DNA from: Azorinus chamasolen
Taxonomy: Eukaryota; Mollusca; Bivalvia; Cardiida; Solecurtidae
DNA: 64,000 nucleotides
Direction of reading: 5' to 3'
NCBI GenBank assembly: GCA_963576725.1
Contig: OY755241.1
Coordinates: forward strand, 61,067,071-61,131,070
Positions 24,501 to 31,984 of the stretch are shown here, one piece after another. The position numbers and the translations under genes were made by a program. The notes beneath the pieces are model-generated. The model was given only the letters and a program-made list of their open reading frames with translations. It had not been told where the DNA came from and made no database searches. The stretch's first letter is position 1. Every line of letters begins with the position of its first letter.

Positions 24501-26790
24501 GACCAGTTTTAGGCATTTTGAGCTAAGGCAAAAATGGCACAAGTTGTAACAGTTTAGATCTTGGTCAACCAGTCACTTGGTATTAGTTCTGAAGCCAGTT
24601 CAAGTTTATTCAGCAGTGAAAGGGTGAAAGCAGTGCACTAAGCTTATTTCATCTGCTAGATTGTTGTCCACTGAAAAATTAACATGTCAATATACATGTA
24701 TTACTGTAACTCAGGTGAGCGATATAGGGCCAATGGCCCTCTTGTTAAGTTTATAAGAAATATGAAATAATCCCTTTTTAACCCTTTCTCTCATATAATG
24801 TCGGTTCACCTATTAGTAAACAGAAAAGACCAAGATCAGATGGCTCTGTCTGATCATGGTCTGCTCTGTTTGCTTATGGTATTATATATATATAATAGAG
24901 ATGATCATGTAATTATTTCTGACCTGAATATCCAAAAAGGGAAAGGATCAACAATCTCCTAAAGGAAATCTTCAGGGTTTCATAAAATTATACTATACCT
25001 TGTATCTGATTCTACTGAAGATATTTCTGATGATCTGATTTCCATCACTCTCTGTCCCTTTGCCTGTATTGGTGTTGACGTTGACATGCCTGACGTACCA
25101 GGCTTGGCAGCTGTATATTTGCTTGAAGTTCCTGGCATTGCATCCGTCTTCTGTTTATCCATGTAACTGTAAGGAAAATAAATAACGTAATGAAGCTACA
25201 CTACTGTAATAATTTATTTATTATAGATATAAAATAAATAATTGTAATGTCAGGATTTGATACTTTCATATAATTTCTTTGTAATGCCTTAGCAAATAGA
25301 AAATAATCTGTTCATATGTGATCATATACCATTATGAACAATAATGTAGCTAGTAAGTACTCATGATGTCATTATAAATCATTACATGAAACTGAATAGA
25401 AGGTTGAGCAATCCCTCTCTACCTGAAACTTAACTAGAAACTGACAAAAGTTGTGTTTCAAATATAGTATGACATATATATAGTATTGTGTGACAGTAGT
25501 AGGTTCAAAGCCAGGTCCCATCCGGAAATTTTAGAGATGCTTTTCAGTGTCTCCCGCCCGCACCTCCTCTCCACCCAGGGGTTAAATGGGTACCTGTGAG
25601 GGTCACTAGTCGGGTACTGCGGCTGCATGATTGCGCCACATATTAACAGTGCTCAATATTGTAGGTGAACGACTCAATGCCTAGGGGATTAAATGAAGTC
25701 GGCAGAGCGGTCAATTCGGACTAAAAGTAGACTATAACTAGATACTTTACTTTTTATATATTGGTTTGAATAATCATAATTAATTTCTGACATGGTCAGT
25801 GATTGTGATAATGTAAAGTACTAATCATAAAAATGTAGTAATTACTCATGTCATTATTTATTACATGAATATTAAACAAACAAAAAAAGGTTAAGCAAAC
25901 CCCTCTCTCAGTCTCAGTGTTAATTATTCATTTGCTATATCATTAGGTGTGATTAACTTACATCTGATTTTTATTTGGTCATAATGCAAATACAAACATC
26001 CTCATCAATTCATTCACTATTCAACAAATTGCTGCAATGCTCTAGGTATTTTTGACTGCAGTGTGGGTGATAGAAATAAACAAAACAATGTTATGAGTTA
26101 ACCATCACATAAAATCGTATTGTGAATATAAATTCTAGTAAAAGATTCATCTTCCCATTGTTCAGAAAAGTAACACACTTTTTCTTTAGTGGCCACTACT
26201 CCTCCTACTTTGATGTCAACCAAATGCGAAAAAGTAAATAGTAACATTTGACTGTCTATGTTTTACATGCATATCTCATTAAAAAGATATGGAACTCGGA
26301 TATGCTAGCAATACAGAAACTGTGATTCGGATATAGTATGTAACGTAAAAAAATACTTATTCGGTTATTGATTCGGATACCGATTGATTCTGTTGGCGAA
26401 ACCACATATTACGAAACATACATGGGTCGAAGTTACTCCATTAGTTATTCATATTCATGTAAGTTAGCGCTGTTCAAAATAAAACACATTGAATGTTTAT
26501 TTTAAACATACCAACTGGGATTTTCCATGAATACAAACATGTTTCTCAACAAGACAGAAAAACGATGCACTTGCGCGCCAGTTTCAAACTCACCTATCGA
26601 TCAGAAATGTTGCCATTTCAGAGTCTGTTTTTACTCCGACGTCATTTTTCAACATTTTCCAGCGTTCAAATTCGTTTCCTAACACCATCCGGGTTCTGTT
26701 TATCTTTGCATATGTCTCCTGTCGCCGTCTTTTCCTCTCTCTTGGCGACAACAGTGGTTTTTTCTTCCGTTTGTTCTCCAACGACGCCAT
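3288..26790 (-). CDS. 13-exon DDE-transposase-like host gene, 752 aa
   Basis: Exons (coding strand order): 26790-26594, 25166-24999, 21464-21399, 20407-20327, 18726-18637, 14543-14237, 11971-11689, 10483-10247, 7757-7681, 6862-6758, 5702-5482, 4831-4667, 3549-3288. Every intron is GT-AG, all codon phases agree, and the 2259-nt reading frame has no internal stop. Residues 1-24 are lysine/arginine rich (nuclear-signal-like). Residues 281-315 hold a Cys/His cluster (C281, C284, C305, H309, C315). Residues 398-407 read GDGRMDSPGH, 464-467 read VVTD, and an acidic site near 615-617 completes a plausible D-D-E. From memory this resembles ISL2EU-type transposases and related uncharacterised animal proteins. 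Thirteen introns and full openness argue for a host or domesticated gene rather than a mobile copy. Whether it still cuts DNA is unknown. Confidence 0.85.
4105..4320. mobile_element. Palindromic MITE, family A, decayed
   Basis: TTAACCCTTTCTATT start and 'agcaaacagagtagac' centre. Further worn copies: 4390-4440, 6898-7010, 17280-17370, 21600-21720, 21945-22035, 63905-63960, and several inside each ~2.5-kb HINE. Confidence 0.55.
4667..4831 (-). CDS. Exon 12 of transposase-like gene (candidate final catalytic Glu)
   Basis: A 165-nt exon after AATTTTGTAG, ending AT|GTAAGT. It encodes residues 612-665: STAELEVFNQLILMYCAKRY, then PPVYRMRNLLAAIDHN. Glu615 or Glu617 is the best candidate for the third acidic residue of the triad. 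Confidence 0.85.
4945..5186 (-). mobile_element. Short HINE-type element
   Basis: AACAAGATGTGTTTGTGAAACAC hairpin at the left; C run, then CGGTGGGGCATAAAA at the right; ATGCCCC/GGGGCAT are the subterminal pair. Confidence 0.6.
5482..5702 (-). CDS. Exon 11 of transposase-like gene
   Basis: A 221-nt exon after AAATTTTCAG, ending AG|GTAATT. It encodes residues 538-610: LLHHITNQHSWV, CQHGPL and LDKRFLNRIHYL are visible. The His/Cys content suggests a second metal site inside the insertion domain (inference). Confidence 0.85.
6050..6545 (-). mobile_element. HINE-type element, same family as 4945-5186
   Basis: Same left hairpin end. Two tandem units with 'tatcaagtctctat' and a right end in CCCCCACCCCC. 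Diverged. Confidence 0.55.
6758..6862 (-). CDS. Exon 10 of transposase-like gene
   Basis: A 105-nt, phase-0 exon between GTATATTTAG and ATG|GTAAGA. It encodes residues 503-537, including KDIVNHFWFCCK, a Trp/Cys-rich helix typical of the insertion between the second Asp and the final acidic residue in this family (from memory). Confidence 0.85.
7011..7680. other. Intron 9, no further feature seen
   Basis: Between exons 9 and 10. AT-rich; minus-strand open frames at 7125-7328 and 7419-7616 lack splice signals and family resemblance. Confidence 0.5.
7681..7757 (-). CDS. Exon 9 of transposase-like gene
   Basis: A 77-nt exon after TTGTCTGGGCAG, ending AAG|GTTAGA. It encodes residues 478-502 with the family-type block DIWHAAKNLGKK (488-499). 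Phase fits exons 8 and 10 exactly. Confidence 0.85.
8395..8672 (-). mobile_element. Short HINE-type element
   Basis: AACAAGAGTGTTCGGAGGAACAC (hairpin) at the left, GGCAGGTGACATAAAAA at the right. GTCACCTGC/GCAGGTGAC form the subterminal inverted pair, with a GTC/GAC microsatellite before the right end. Same family as 17453-17749. Confidence 0.65.
8751..10059 (+). mobile_element. HINE/pearl-type element with ~7 tandem 165-bp units
   Basis: Begins TTTTTAGCTCACCAGAGC, then a GTCC-rich stretch, then units repeating at 9164, 9329, 9494, 9659, 9826 and 9990 (period 165, 165, 165, 167, 164). Ends CTGGTGAGCG…AGGGCCATTCTGGCCCTCTTGTT with a terminal hairpin. Because 165 is divisible by three, the array keeps a repetitive frame open; this is not a gene. 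Confidence 0.8.
10247..10483 (-). CDS. Exon 8 of transposase-like gene (two catalytic Asp motifs)
   Basis: A 237-nt exon after TGATTTTTAG, ending at A|GTAAGT. It carries GDGRMDSPGH (398-407) and VVTDAHLGIG (464-472), the two aspartate motifs of the DDE-like fold, separated by ~65 residues. This is the most recognisable part of the protein. Confidence 0.9.
10500..11119. other. Intron 7, left part: no feature seen
   Basis: AT-rich, no recognised repeat until the HINE fragment at 11120. Confidence 0.5.
11120..11418 (-). mobile_element. HINE-type fragment pair
   Basis: AACAAGTTGTCACAGTCATGTGA at the left and CCCATTGTGGGCATAAAAA at 11357, followed directly by the right-end piece of the 8395-8672 family (to 11418). 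Confidence 0.5.
11689..11971 (-). CDS. Exon 7 of transposase-like gene (second half of Cys cluster)
   Basis: A 283-nt exon after TTATTTCAG, ending at G|GTATGT. It encodes residues 304-397. TCEKGHILHRWCSQP supplies C305, H309 and C315, which with C281 and C284 form a probable zinc site. The remainder is a helical region leading to the DDE domain. Confidence 0.85.
12420..12840 (-). repeat. HINE fragment interrupted by a SINE
   Basis: 12420-12491 and 12772-12840 match successive parts of the 4945-5186 family. The SINE between them is flanked by a near-perfect 14-bp duplication. Confidence 0.6.
12492..12771 (-). mobile_element. tRNA-derived SINE, 280 bp
   Basis: In element orientation it begins GCCTGCGGTACGG, has a B box GGGTTCGATCC, a conserved body, and ends in (ACTC)n. 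Flanks GCACAAGCATGTGA (12478-12491) and GCACAAGAATGTGA (12772-12785) are the target duplication. No A box, so 5'-truncated. Confidence 0.7.
12893..13030. repeat. Foldback element with ~62-bp arms
   Basis: Left arm AATAATAGGTTAGTGCCG… and right arm …CGGCACTAACCTATTATT match with about five mismatches around a ~10-bp loop. GC-rich relative to the intron around it. Confidence 0.75.
13222..13690 (+). repeat. Tandem duplication, ~229-bp unit
   Basis: Two copies from 13222 and 13451 ('cgtgcttgaatttgaaaaat'). The second carries the 20-bp LINE tail N2. Confidence 0.8.
13549..13568 (+). mobile_element. LINE copy N2, 20-bp tail-only insertion
   Basis: GAACACC followed by ATTC repeats, 20 bp in all, between two copies of TTCGAGTTCCGT (13537-13548 and 13569-13580). 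The paralogous tandem unit about 229 bp upstream lacks the insert. Confidence 0.75.
13805..13885 (+). repeat. tRNA-like sequence (SINE head or tRNA pseudogene)
   Basis: GATAGCGTAGTGGTTA (A box) and CGGTTCGATTC (B box) in the right spacing, but the acceptor and T stems do not pair. Confidence 0.45.
14237..14543 (-). CDS. Exon 6 of transposase-like gene (first half of Cys cluster)
   Basis: A 307-nt exon after TTTGTTTCAG, ending TGG|GTATAA in phase 0. Residues 202-303: an acidic region, then KKCQDCGSPI (C281, C284) and a hydrophobic strand ending LKW. It continues directly into the TCEKGH motif of exon 7. Confidence 0.85.
14735..17211 (+). mobile_element. HINE-type element, ~2.5-kb copy 1
   Basis: Starts TTTTTTAGCTCACCTGAGCC, followed by a (GTCC/GTCT)n stretch, ~165-bp repeat units ending in '…gaccccc' blocks, long unique filler with captured palindromic MITEs, and ends TCAGGTGAGC…GGGCCAATGGCCCTCTTGTT. 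The AGCTCACCTGA/TCAGGTGAGC pair is a subterminal inverted repeat and the GGGCCAATGGCCC hairpin lies next to the 3' end. Almost identical to 22254-24746. Lies in the intron between exons 5 and 6. Confidence 0.75.
17453..17749 (-). mobile_element. Short HINE-type element
   Basis: Second copy of the family at 8395-8672, with the same ends and interior, diverged. Confidence 0.65.
17925..18500 (-). repeat. Degenerate ~125-bp tandem units, HINE-like end
   Basis: About four diverged units containing 'gtatgtgacactnt…ccaaagatg' and ending 'cagaccgatcgaac…gtataccccc', the end style of Helentron-associated repeats. The 126-codon frame across it (18130-18510) is a by-product. Confidence 0.5.
18637..18726 (-). 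CDS. Exon 5 of transposase-like gene
   Basis: A 90-nt exon between AATTGCTAG and TT|GTAAGT. It encodes residues 172-200, strongly acidic (many Asp/Glu), so a flexible linker is likely. Confidence 0.75.
18817..19086. mobile_element. Palindromic MITE, family A
   Basis: Starts TAACCCTTACCC, ends AGGGAAAGGGTTAA; the central palindrome is partly decayed. Confidence 0.65.
19376..20027 (-). mobile_element. HINE-type element with three ~170-bp units
   Basis: AACAAGAGTGCCAGTGGGCAC hairpin at the left, (GACG)n microsatellite and GGCGTATATAAA at the right. Units repeat at about 19440, 19620 and 19800 ('ggcaggctactgtagcatgtct'). Confidence 0.65.
20327..20407 (-). CDS. Exon 4 of transposase-like gene
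   Basis: An 81-nt exon between TTTACATTAG and GA|GTAAGT. It encodes residues 145-170, a basic patch with RSRKYVVKK. Phase fits both neighbours. Confidence 0.75.
20527..20720. mobile_element. Palindromic MITE, family B, decayed
   Basis: TTAACCCATTCCCTC start, central 'aaccactgtgataaatac' palindrome; right end degenerate. Confidence 0.6.
21246..21271 (+). repeat. (CAT)n microsatellite
   Basis: About eight ATC/CAT units in intron 3 of the 13-exon gene. Confidence 0.9.
21399..21464 (-). CDS. Exon 3 of transposase-like gene
   Basis: A 66-nt exon between TTTCCTTTCAG and AG|GTAGGA. It encodes residues 123-143 (acidic and Ser/Gly rich, no domain recognised). Phase fits both neighbours. Confidence 0.75.
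22254..24746 (+). mobile_element. HINE-type element, ~2.5-kb copy 2
   Basis: Same ends, same contents and same captured MITEs as 14735-17211, with unrelated flanks. The main length difference is extra GTCC/GTCT units near 22320. Lies in the intron between exons 2 and 3. Confidence 0.75.
24778..24952. mobile_element. Palindromic MITE, family A
   Basis: TTAACCCTTTCTCTC start, CAAGATCAGATGG centre, right edge degenerate. It abuts HINE copy 2. Confidence 0.65.
24999..25166 (-). CDS. Exon 2 of transposase-like gene
   Basis: Acceptor TTTTCCTTACAG precedes one base that completes codon 66 (Ser). The exon encodes residues 67-121, a low-complexity Ser/Thr/Pro/Gly linker, and ends AG|GTATAG with two bases of codon 122. 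Confidence 0.8.
25495..25740. repeat. Interspersed repeat, SINE-like
   Basis: GC-richer island with 'aaatgggtacctg' and 'gactaaaagtagac', the look of a conserved invertebrate SINE body. No clear tail or target duplication. Confidence 0.35.
25741..26590. other. Intron 1, no further feature seen
   Basis: AT-rich single-copy-looking sequence between the SINE-like repeat and exon 1. Confidence 0.5.
26594..26790 (-). CDS. Exon 1 of transposase-like gene (start codon)
   Basis: The ATG at 26790 is the first in frame and opens 65 codons that begin with two basic runs (residues 7-11 and 17-23), followed by a conserved-looking block, NEFERWKMLK, near residues 39-48. The exon ends with AG|GTGAGT, a strong donor, leaving two bases of codon 66. 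Start chosen because the frame upstream runs into the CpG-containing promoter region and no acceptor is seen. Confidence 0.85.
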
Positions 26791-26900
26791 CTTGATTTTG
26801 TGTATACGTCGGAAATTAATTTATTTATGTATTCGCCCCACGTGACCTCCCCGACACCAATCGGGATTTCCGCGGCAAGCCGGAGTGTTTTCAAAATGTA
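26780..26900 (-). promoter_or_regulatory. Probable TATA-less promoter and YY1-like start site
   Basis: The start codon sits in CAAGATGGCG, the form of a YY1 site over an initiator ATG. Upstream on the minus strand are a CACGTG E-box (about 26839-26844), an inverted CCAAT (ATTGG, about 26861) and CpGs in an otherwise AT-rich window. No TATA box is visible. Motif reading only. Confidence 0.4.
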
Positions 26901-27064
26901 AACATCAGCTTATAGTGTGGTGACAACAATATAAAAAATCAACACATTCATTAGCATCTTACTAACGAACGGCTACACAAAAAAGTGTTATTACAGCGGA
27001 TTCCTTGGTTATTTGTATCAGGGATAACACATCCATATTAGAAAATACGCGATTTTAGCATGAT

Positions 27065-27160
27065 TTTGAGCGATATTATGACTTTAAGTCCCCCAGTAGC
27101 TTATTTTGGTTACTGGCCGTTCCAAGGCGGTACTCCTGCTTTCAGTCTATGGTCAATTTT
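27065..27160 (-). repeat. Interspersed repeat, also at 62890-62965 inverted
   Basis: 'ccgttccaaggcggtactcc' here equals, inverted, 'ggagtatcgccttggaacgg' at about 62907. Identity of the element unknown. Confidence 0.6.
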
Positions 27161-27300
27161 GTTGTTTAATTTGCTTAATGTTTAATGTTTTTCGTTTTGA
27201 TATGCGTCCTGTTTTGTTTTGTCTTTCGGCTTTACCGTTTCTTGTTTGGTGCGGTGTCATTTCGTGTGTGGCTCTCCCTGTTTGACTATTTTTCCATATT

Positions 27301-27475
27301 TACTGGAATGCCCCTACCCAAGCACATGGTAAGGGTATCCCACCTAGTCAAATCATCCTAGAACTACCCTTTTAATGTCGAGTGTAGACGAGGGAACTAC
27401 TAGTACCAACTTTTAACGACTTTTGGTCTGTCGTGGCTGGGGGATCGAACCCACGACTTTCTGTATCGGAGGCCA
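27301..27475 (-). mobile_element. Second copy of the tRNA-derived SINE, partial
   Basis: Shares the block 'ctactagtaccaacttttaa' and the B-box region with 12492-12771; lacks the 3' part. Confidence 0.65.
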
Positions 27476-27499
27476 TAAAAAGAGAGAAATCAGGTTAAC

Positions 27500-28042
27500 A
27501 ACAAGATCCGTGCCGCGCCAACACTCGTCTGATTTGGTTTTGTCCAGCTAAATTAAAAACAAGAGCCGCGTGCGGCGCTAACACTGGTCTGATTTGGTGC
27601 TTGTCCAGCCAAATTAAAAATAAATAAAGGGCCACAACTCCAAAATTTTGAAATCAAGAGTTAAGATTCTTATGTAGTGGCCATCTAACCTATGAGTATG
27701 AAGTTTCATGTTGATACCTCTTGTACTTTTCGAGTAATGAGCTACAATTAAGTTTTTGAACGCCGCCGCCGACAACACTGCCTATGACCCATTGATCACA
27801 ATAGCTCAACTTTTCTTCGAAACAGACAAGCTACAAATGAAAACAATAAAGGGCCATAACTCCAAAGTTTTGTAATCAAGACTAATGGTTCTTATGTAGG
27901 GGCGTTTCCCTCAAGGAGATCTACTAACCTATGAAGATTCATGTTGAAACCTCTTATACTTTTTGAGTAATGAGCTACAAAGTTTTTGCATGCCAACGAC
28001 AACGATGACGCCAACAACCTAGTGATCACCTTCGAAACAGAC
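27500..28042 (-). mobile_element. HINE-type element, partly duplicated
   Basis: AACAAGATCCGTGCCGCGCC at 27500 and AACAAGAGCCGCGTGCGGCGC at 27558 (hairpin GCCGCGTGCGGC). Two ~190-bp units with 'agggccataactccaaa'. The right end continues at 28611 beyond LINE N3. Confidence 0.6.
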
Positions 28043-28610
28043 ATATTCTATATAAATGGCAGGAGTCTTGGAATGAGGAAATTCATAACAAGCTCCATGC
28101 TGTTAAACCTATTTTAGGTGAACATTTTTGTTCATGCTTGCCAATTTGGCGTGATGAGGTCGTATTGGCGAGAATAAGAATTGGACATTCTTTTTTAACT
28201 CATTCATTTTTACTGAAAGGTGAAGTTCAACCTGAATGTTTATTTTGTTTTGAGCCTTATACAATTCAGCACATTCTCATTGAATGTCCTGATTTAATTT
28301 TAATCAGAGATAGGTTCTTTCAAGCAGATTCCCTGAGGGAACTGTTTGAGCTGGTAGAAATACCAAAAATATTTGATTTTTTAAAAGCCATTAATATATA
28401 TTCTAAAATTTAAAAGGTATATTTTTAGAATGTCGATTATGTTTTGTCCTTATTTTATTTACAATCCTGTTGATCGGGACTGACATTTACATAATCTAGT
28501 GAGATTGTCTTTATTTGATTTCATCATATAGTTTTATTTACATTATTTATTCGGCTCTATATGACCATCAGTGTCGATGGGCCGTAAAACACTATTCATT
28601 CATTCATTCA
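28043..28610 (+). mobile_element. LINE copy N3, 3' fragment
   Basis: A 0.57-kb 3' end of the family, with the terminal CCHC domain open to 28413, 3' UTR and (ATTC)n. Target duplication TTCGAAACAGAC at 28031-28042 and 28611-28622, so it inserted into the HINE-type element that fills 27500-28040. Confidence 0.9.
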
Positions 28611-28624
28611 TTCGAAACAGACGA

Positions 28625-28795
28625 GCTAAAAATTAATCCAGCATCCATAGGAGCAAATACTCTATTTATTACAATGGTTTCAATACTGCGTAATTCTAAC
28701 ATTTGCCGTGTCTAATAAATGCTCCTTTTCAGTAGATCCATTCAAAGAGGTTAGATCTAAAAATAGCCTATGGAGGAAAATTGGCTAAGTGAATA
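28625..28795. mobile_element. Palindromic MITE, family B, partial
   Basis: Right two-thirds of the family (tctatttattacaatggttt, tccttttcagtagatcc), left edge missing. Confidence 0.55.
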
Positions 28796-29020
28796 AAGGG
28801 GCATTTTGAATGCCTAGTTGCATTTATAAACAAATATAACCTGTGAGAAGACGACTCTCTTTCCACTGAGCTTTCCAGATACCTTTACTAAAATCTATTG
28901 AAACAAGTTTCAGTACCTGTCATAGCTGTATTTTTTTTTCTTTCAGGGCGACGATGAGTTAGTTTGCAAATACTGACATACTAAACATACATAACTAAAT
29001 TTTATAGATATAAGAATTAC

Positions 29021-29242
29021 GTCAGAACTTGCTCTGAAGTAGCGGAATTGGTTTGGGTCATAGCAAACTTTCTTCACAACGTCAGTGCCGTCGCTGACTG
29101 CACATGTCAAAGACTCCTCCATCTGGCCGTCTTTGCCCCTGTAGGCTACTGGCAAACTGTCAACGGCCACCACCTTTGCCTTCAAATCTTTCACATAAGG
29201 CCATGAGGCCTTTTCTTTGAATATGGCAGCAATGCTTGACAT
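29021..29242 (-). CDS. Orphan exon candidate, unknown product
   Basis: An open 222-nt block (74 codons) between TTTTCTTCAG and GAC|GTAATT, in phase 0 and starting with ATG. The peptide begins MSSIAAIFKEKASWPYVKDL and alternates hydrophobic and charged residues in a way that would suit a small beta-barrel such as an OB fold; that is a guess. No partner exon was found on either side and its phase does not fit the Myb/SANT-like gene. Confidence 0.4.
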
Positions 29243-29853
29243 CTGAAGAAAACATTGACACAAAAACTTGCCATCTGCCTCAAATCCTCAAGCAACAAAA
29301 ACTTGAAAATTATCATATGTTAAATAATGTGTAGAATTCTATATACAGATGTTATAAATTACATTCTTATAAGTTTATTTATAAACATAAGTGTAACTAC
29401 TACAGAAATAAATACATGACGTAATGAAATCAGATTACTGCCTTAAGAAACTCTGACGTCAACTTGTACTAGAAACTCTGACGTCAACTTGTACTAGAAA
29501 GTGGAAAACCGAGTTATTACATAGATCCATAGATATTCTCGTTGTTAATCAAGCAACTGAAAGAAACAGTATTTACAAACATCAACTTGAGAAAGTGGCT
29601 ATCAGATCTTGAAATACAAATACAGATTATATACTAAAATTCTTGGTGCCTGTCAGATATTGATAGTGAACCCTATTTACATTAGTTTCCAGACATTTAG
29701 TTTGTATAACAAGGTTGACTTTTAAATCTGACAGAAAACATGTGGCCAGCTTTTAACTGGTACCAACAGGTGAATGCTTAATGCAGAACACAATTAGCGA
29801 AAAAAGCTGCTCCCCTGGTAAGCTTTTCTTAGGTTATGCATACAGCGATTGTC
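29243..29853. other. No gene seen
   Basis: AT-rich, with one 26-bp tandem duplication and a piece like family C ('aacaggtgaatgcttaatgc' near 29768). Confidence 0.45.
29450..29498 (+). repeat. Tandem duplication, 26-bp unit
   Basis: 'gaaactctgacgtcaacttg' plus 'tactag', twice. Confidence 0.8.
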
Positions 29854-29865
29854 TTAACCCAATTC

Positions 29866-31026
29866 ATGCAGTATACCTCTAAATTAGCTTCAAACCCATC
29901 AAATCCCGCTCATAAAAATGTTTTTAGACCTAAATATCAACATTTATTTGAATCTAAGGAAAAGGTAATTCCATCTTTCGGAATACGTATGAAAAACTGT
30001 TTTCAAAATAGTGATATAGATTTGTCTTCGGTTGAAAAGACTAAAGTTGAATCTATACCACCTTGGACTATTAAACCACCAAGAGTTATTTTTGTAACTG
30101 ATGACTCGGAGACAAAGTTTCGGCTTCCCGATAATGCCTTCATTTTTTCAGCAGAGATCAAAGCCATTGACTTAGCTCTTGATTATATTGCTGGAAAATC
30201 ATATAGTAAACATATAATCTTTTCGGATTCTCTTTCTGTTTTACAATCTCTGAGTAAATGTTCAAAAAATGTTCTTATTAAAAAACTTGTTTTAAAATAC
30301 CATGAAATGTCTAATTCAAAAGATATAATATTTTGTTGGATACCTAGTCATTGTAGAATACAGGACAACGAGAGGGCGGACATTGCAGCGAAGTCTGCCC
30401 TTGTATCGCCTGAATCTGATATGAGAATACCGTATTCGGATTTCAAACCACAAATTACTAGACATATTCTATACAAATGGCAGGAGTCTTGGAATGAGGA
30501 AATTCATAACAAGCTCCATGCTGTTAAGCCTATTTTAGGTGAACATTTTTGTTCATGCTTGCCAATTCGGCGTGATGAGGTCGTATTGGCCTGAATAAGA
30601 ATTGGACATTCTTTTTTTTTAACTCATTCATTTTTACTGAAAGGTGAAGTTCAACCTGAATGTTTATTTTGTTTTGAGCCTTATACAATTCAGCACATTC
30701 TCATTGAATGTCCTGATTTAATCTTAATCAGAGATAGGTTCTTTCAAGCAGATTCCCCGAGGGAACTGTTTGAGCTGGTAGAAATACCAAAAATATTTGA
30801 TTTTTTAAAAGCCATTAATATATATTCTAAAATTTCAAAGGTATATTTTTAGAATGTCGATTATGTTTTGTCCTTATTTTATTTACAATCCCGTTGATCG
30901 GGACTGACATTTACATAATCTAGTGAGATTGTCTTTATTTGATTTCATCATGTAGAGTTATTTACATTATTTATTCGGCTCTATATGACCATCAGTGTCG
31001 ATGGGCCGTAAAACACCATTCATTCA
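29866..31026 (+). mobile_element. LINE copy N4, 5'-truncated with internal deletion
   Basis: Target duplication TTAACCCAATTC at 29854-29865 and 31027-31038. It starts in the region between RT and RNase H. About 150 bp are missing near 30091, removing the first RNase H aspartate. A GAG-region change gives TGA near 30592. The (ATTC)n tail is short. It landed at the very edge of a TTAA-type MITE. Confidence 0.88.
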
Positions 31027-31215
31027 TTAACCCAATTCCTCAGGCTATTTTTAGACCCAACCACTTTCAATGAATATATCTACCGAGCATTTACTAGCAA
31101 GAAGAAAATTTCGGAATTGTGTAGTGTTGAAACCATTGATAAATAGAGCATTTGTTCAGGGACTATGCTCTATCACAATGGTTTCAAAGGGTGAATTTTA
31201 AAGGGGCGTCAAAAG
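31027..31215. mobile_element. Palindromic MITE, family B, next to LINE N4
   Basis: TTAACCCAATTCCTC start at the N4 target site, centre around 31140-31190, right edge eroded. Confidence 0.6.
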
Positions 31216-31287
31216 GCGTCTTTATGACGGTATAATGATGGTTCACTTGTATATATACAAGTGAAGGTTGCTTAACTCTTTCCTCCA

Positions 31288-31924
31288 AGAAACTTTCTTG
31301 AAGGACACTGATCAAGTCAACTTCAGAAATTATTCTATTTATAATCATATTTTTAATGACGGTGAAAGAGCTGCTGGCGGCTCTTCTATTATTGTGAACA
31401 ACTCTGTTGTTCATAGTCTTTTACCTGTTAAAACTAATTTACAAGTTGTTACTGTCAGTGTCACCCTTCATAAGGTCATTACATTTTGTTCTATATATAT
31501 TCCACCAAGGACAACAGTTGAAAAGAAAGAACTTGACGCCCTTATTGAACAATTGCCTGCCCCATTTATATTGTTAGGGGATTTTAACAGCCATAATCCT
31601 CTATGGGGATCTACAAATACTAATGCTTTAGGTAAAATTGTTGAGAATTTTGTTGGTGAGCACGATTTGTGCATCTCCAACAATAAGTCCCCAACCTATC
31701 TTCACCCGGCATCAGGAACCTTTACTTGCATTGATCTTTCTATTTGTTACCCAACCATTTACTTGGATTATGATTGGAAAGTTGGTGACGACCTATGTGG
31801 AAGTGACCACTTTCCAATATTTCTAAACCATATTGCTTCTCCAGTCGAGGAATGTGTTCCTCGCTGGAAACTCGAGAAAGCAAATTGGGAAAAGTTTGAA
31901 ATATTGTGTAGGGAAAAGATTTGA
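31288..31924 (+). pseudogene. LINE N5 endonuclease fragment
   Basis: Matches the N6 endonuclease from its Glu motif region onward (LLGDFNSHNPLWG and GSDHFP present). It ends at an in-frame TGA where N6 has AGA. Confidence 0.85.
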
Positions 31925-31984
31925 TCAGATGTATTTGAAAATAGTGATGACCCCATTGAAACATTTACATCCATTTTATATTCA

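Noticed and set aside
27181..27300. Short coding exon near 27200
   Set aside because: T-rich low-complexity sequence, no consistent frame.
28940..28977. Tiny plus-strand terminal exon after a strong T-rich acceptor
   Set aside because: Only nine codons, no upstream partner, and poly-T tracts are common here.
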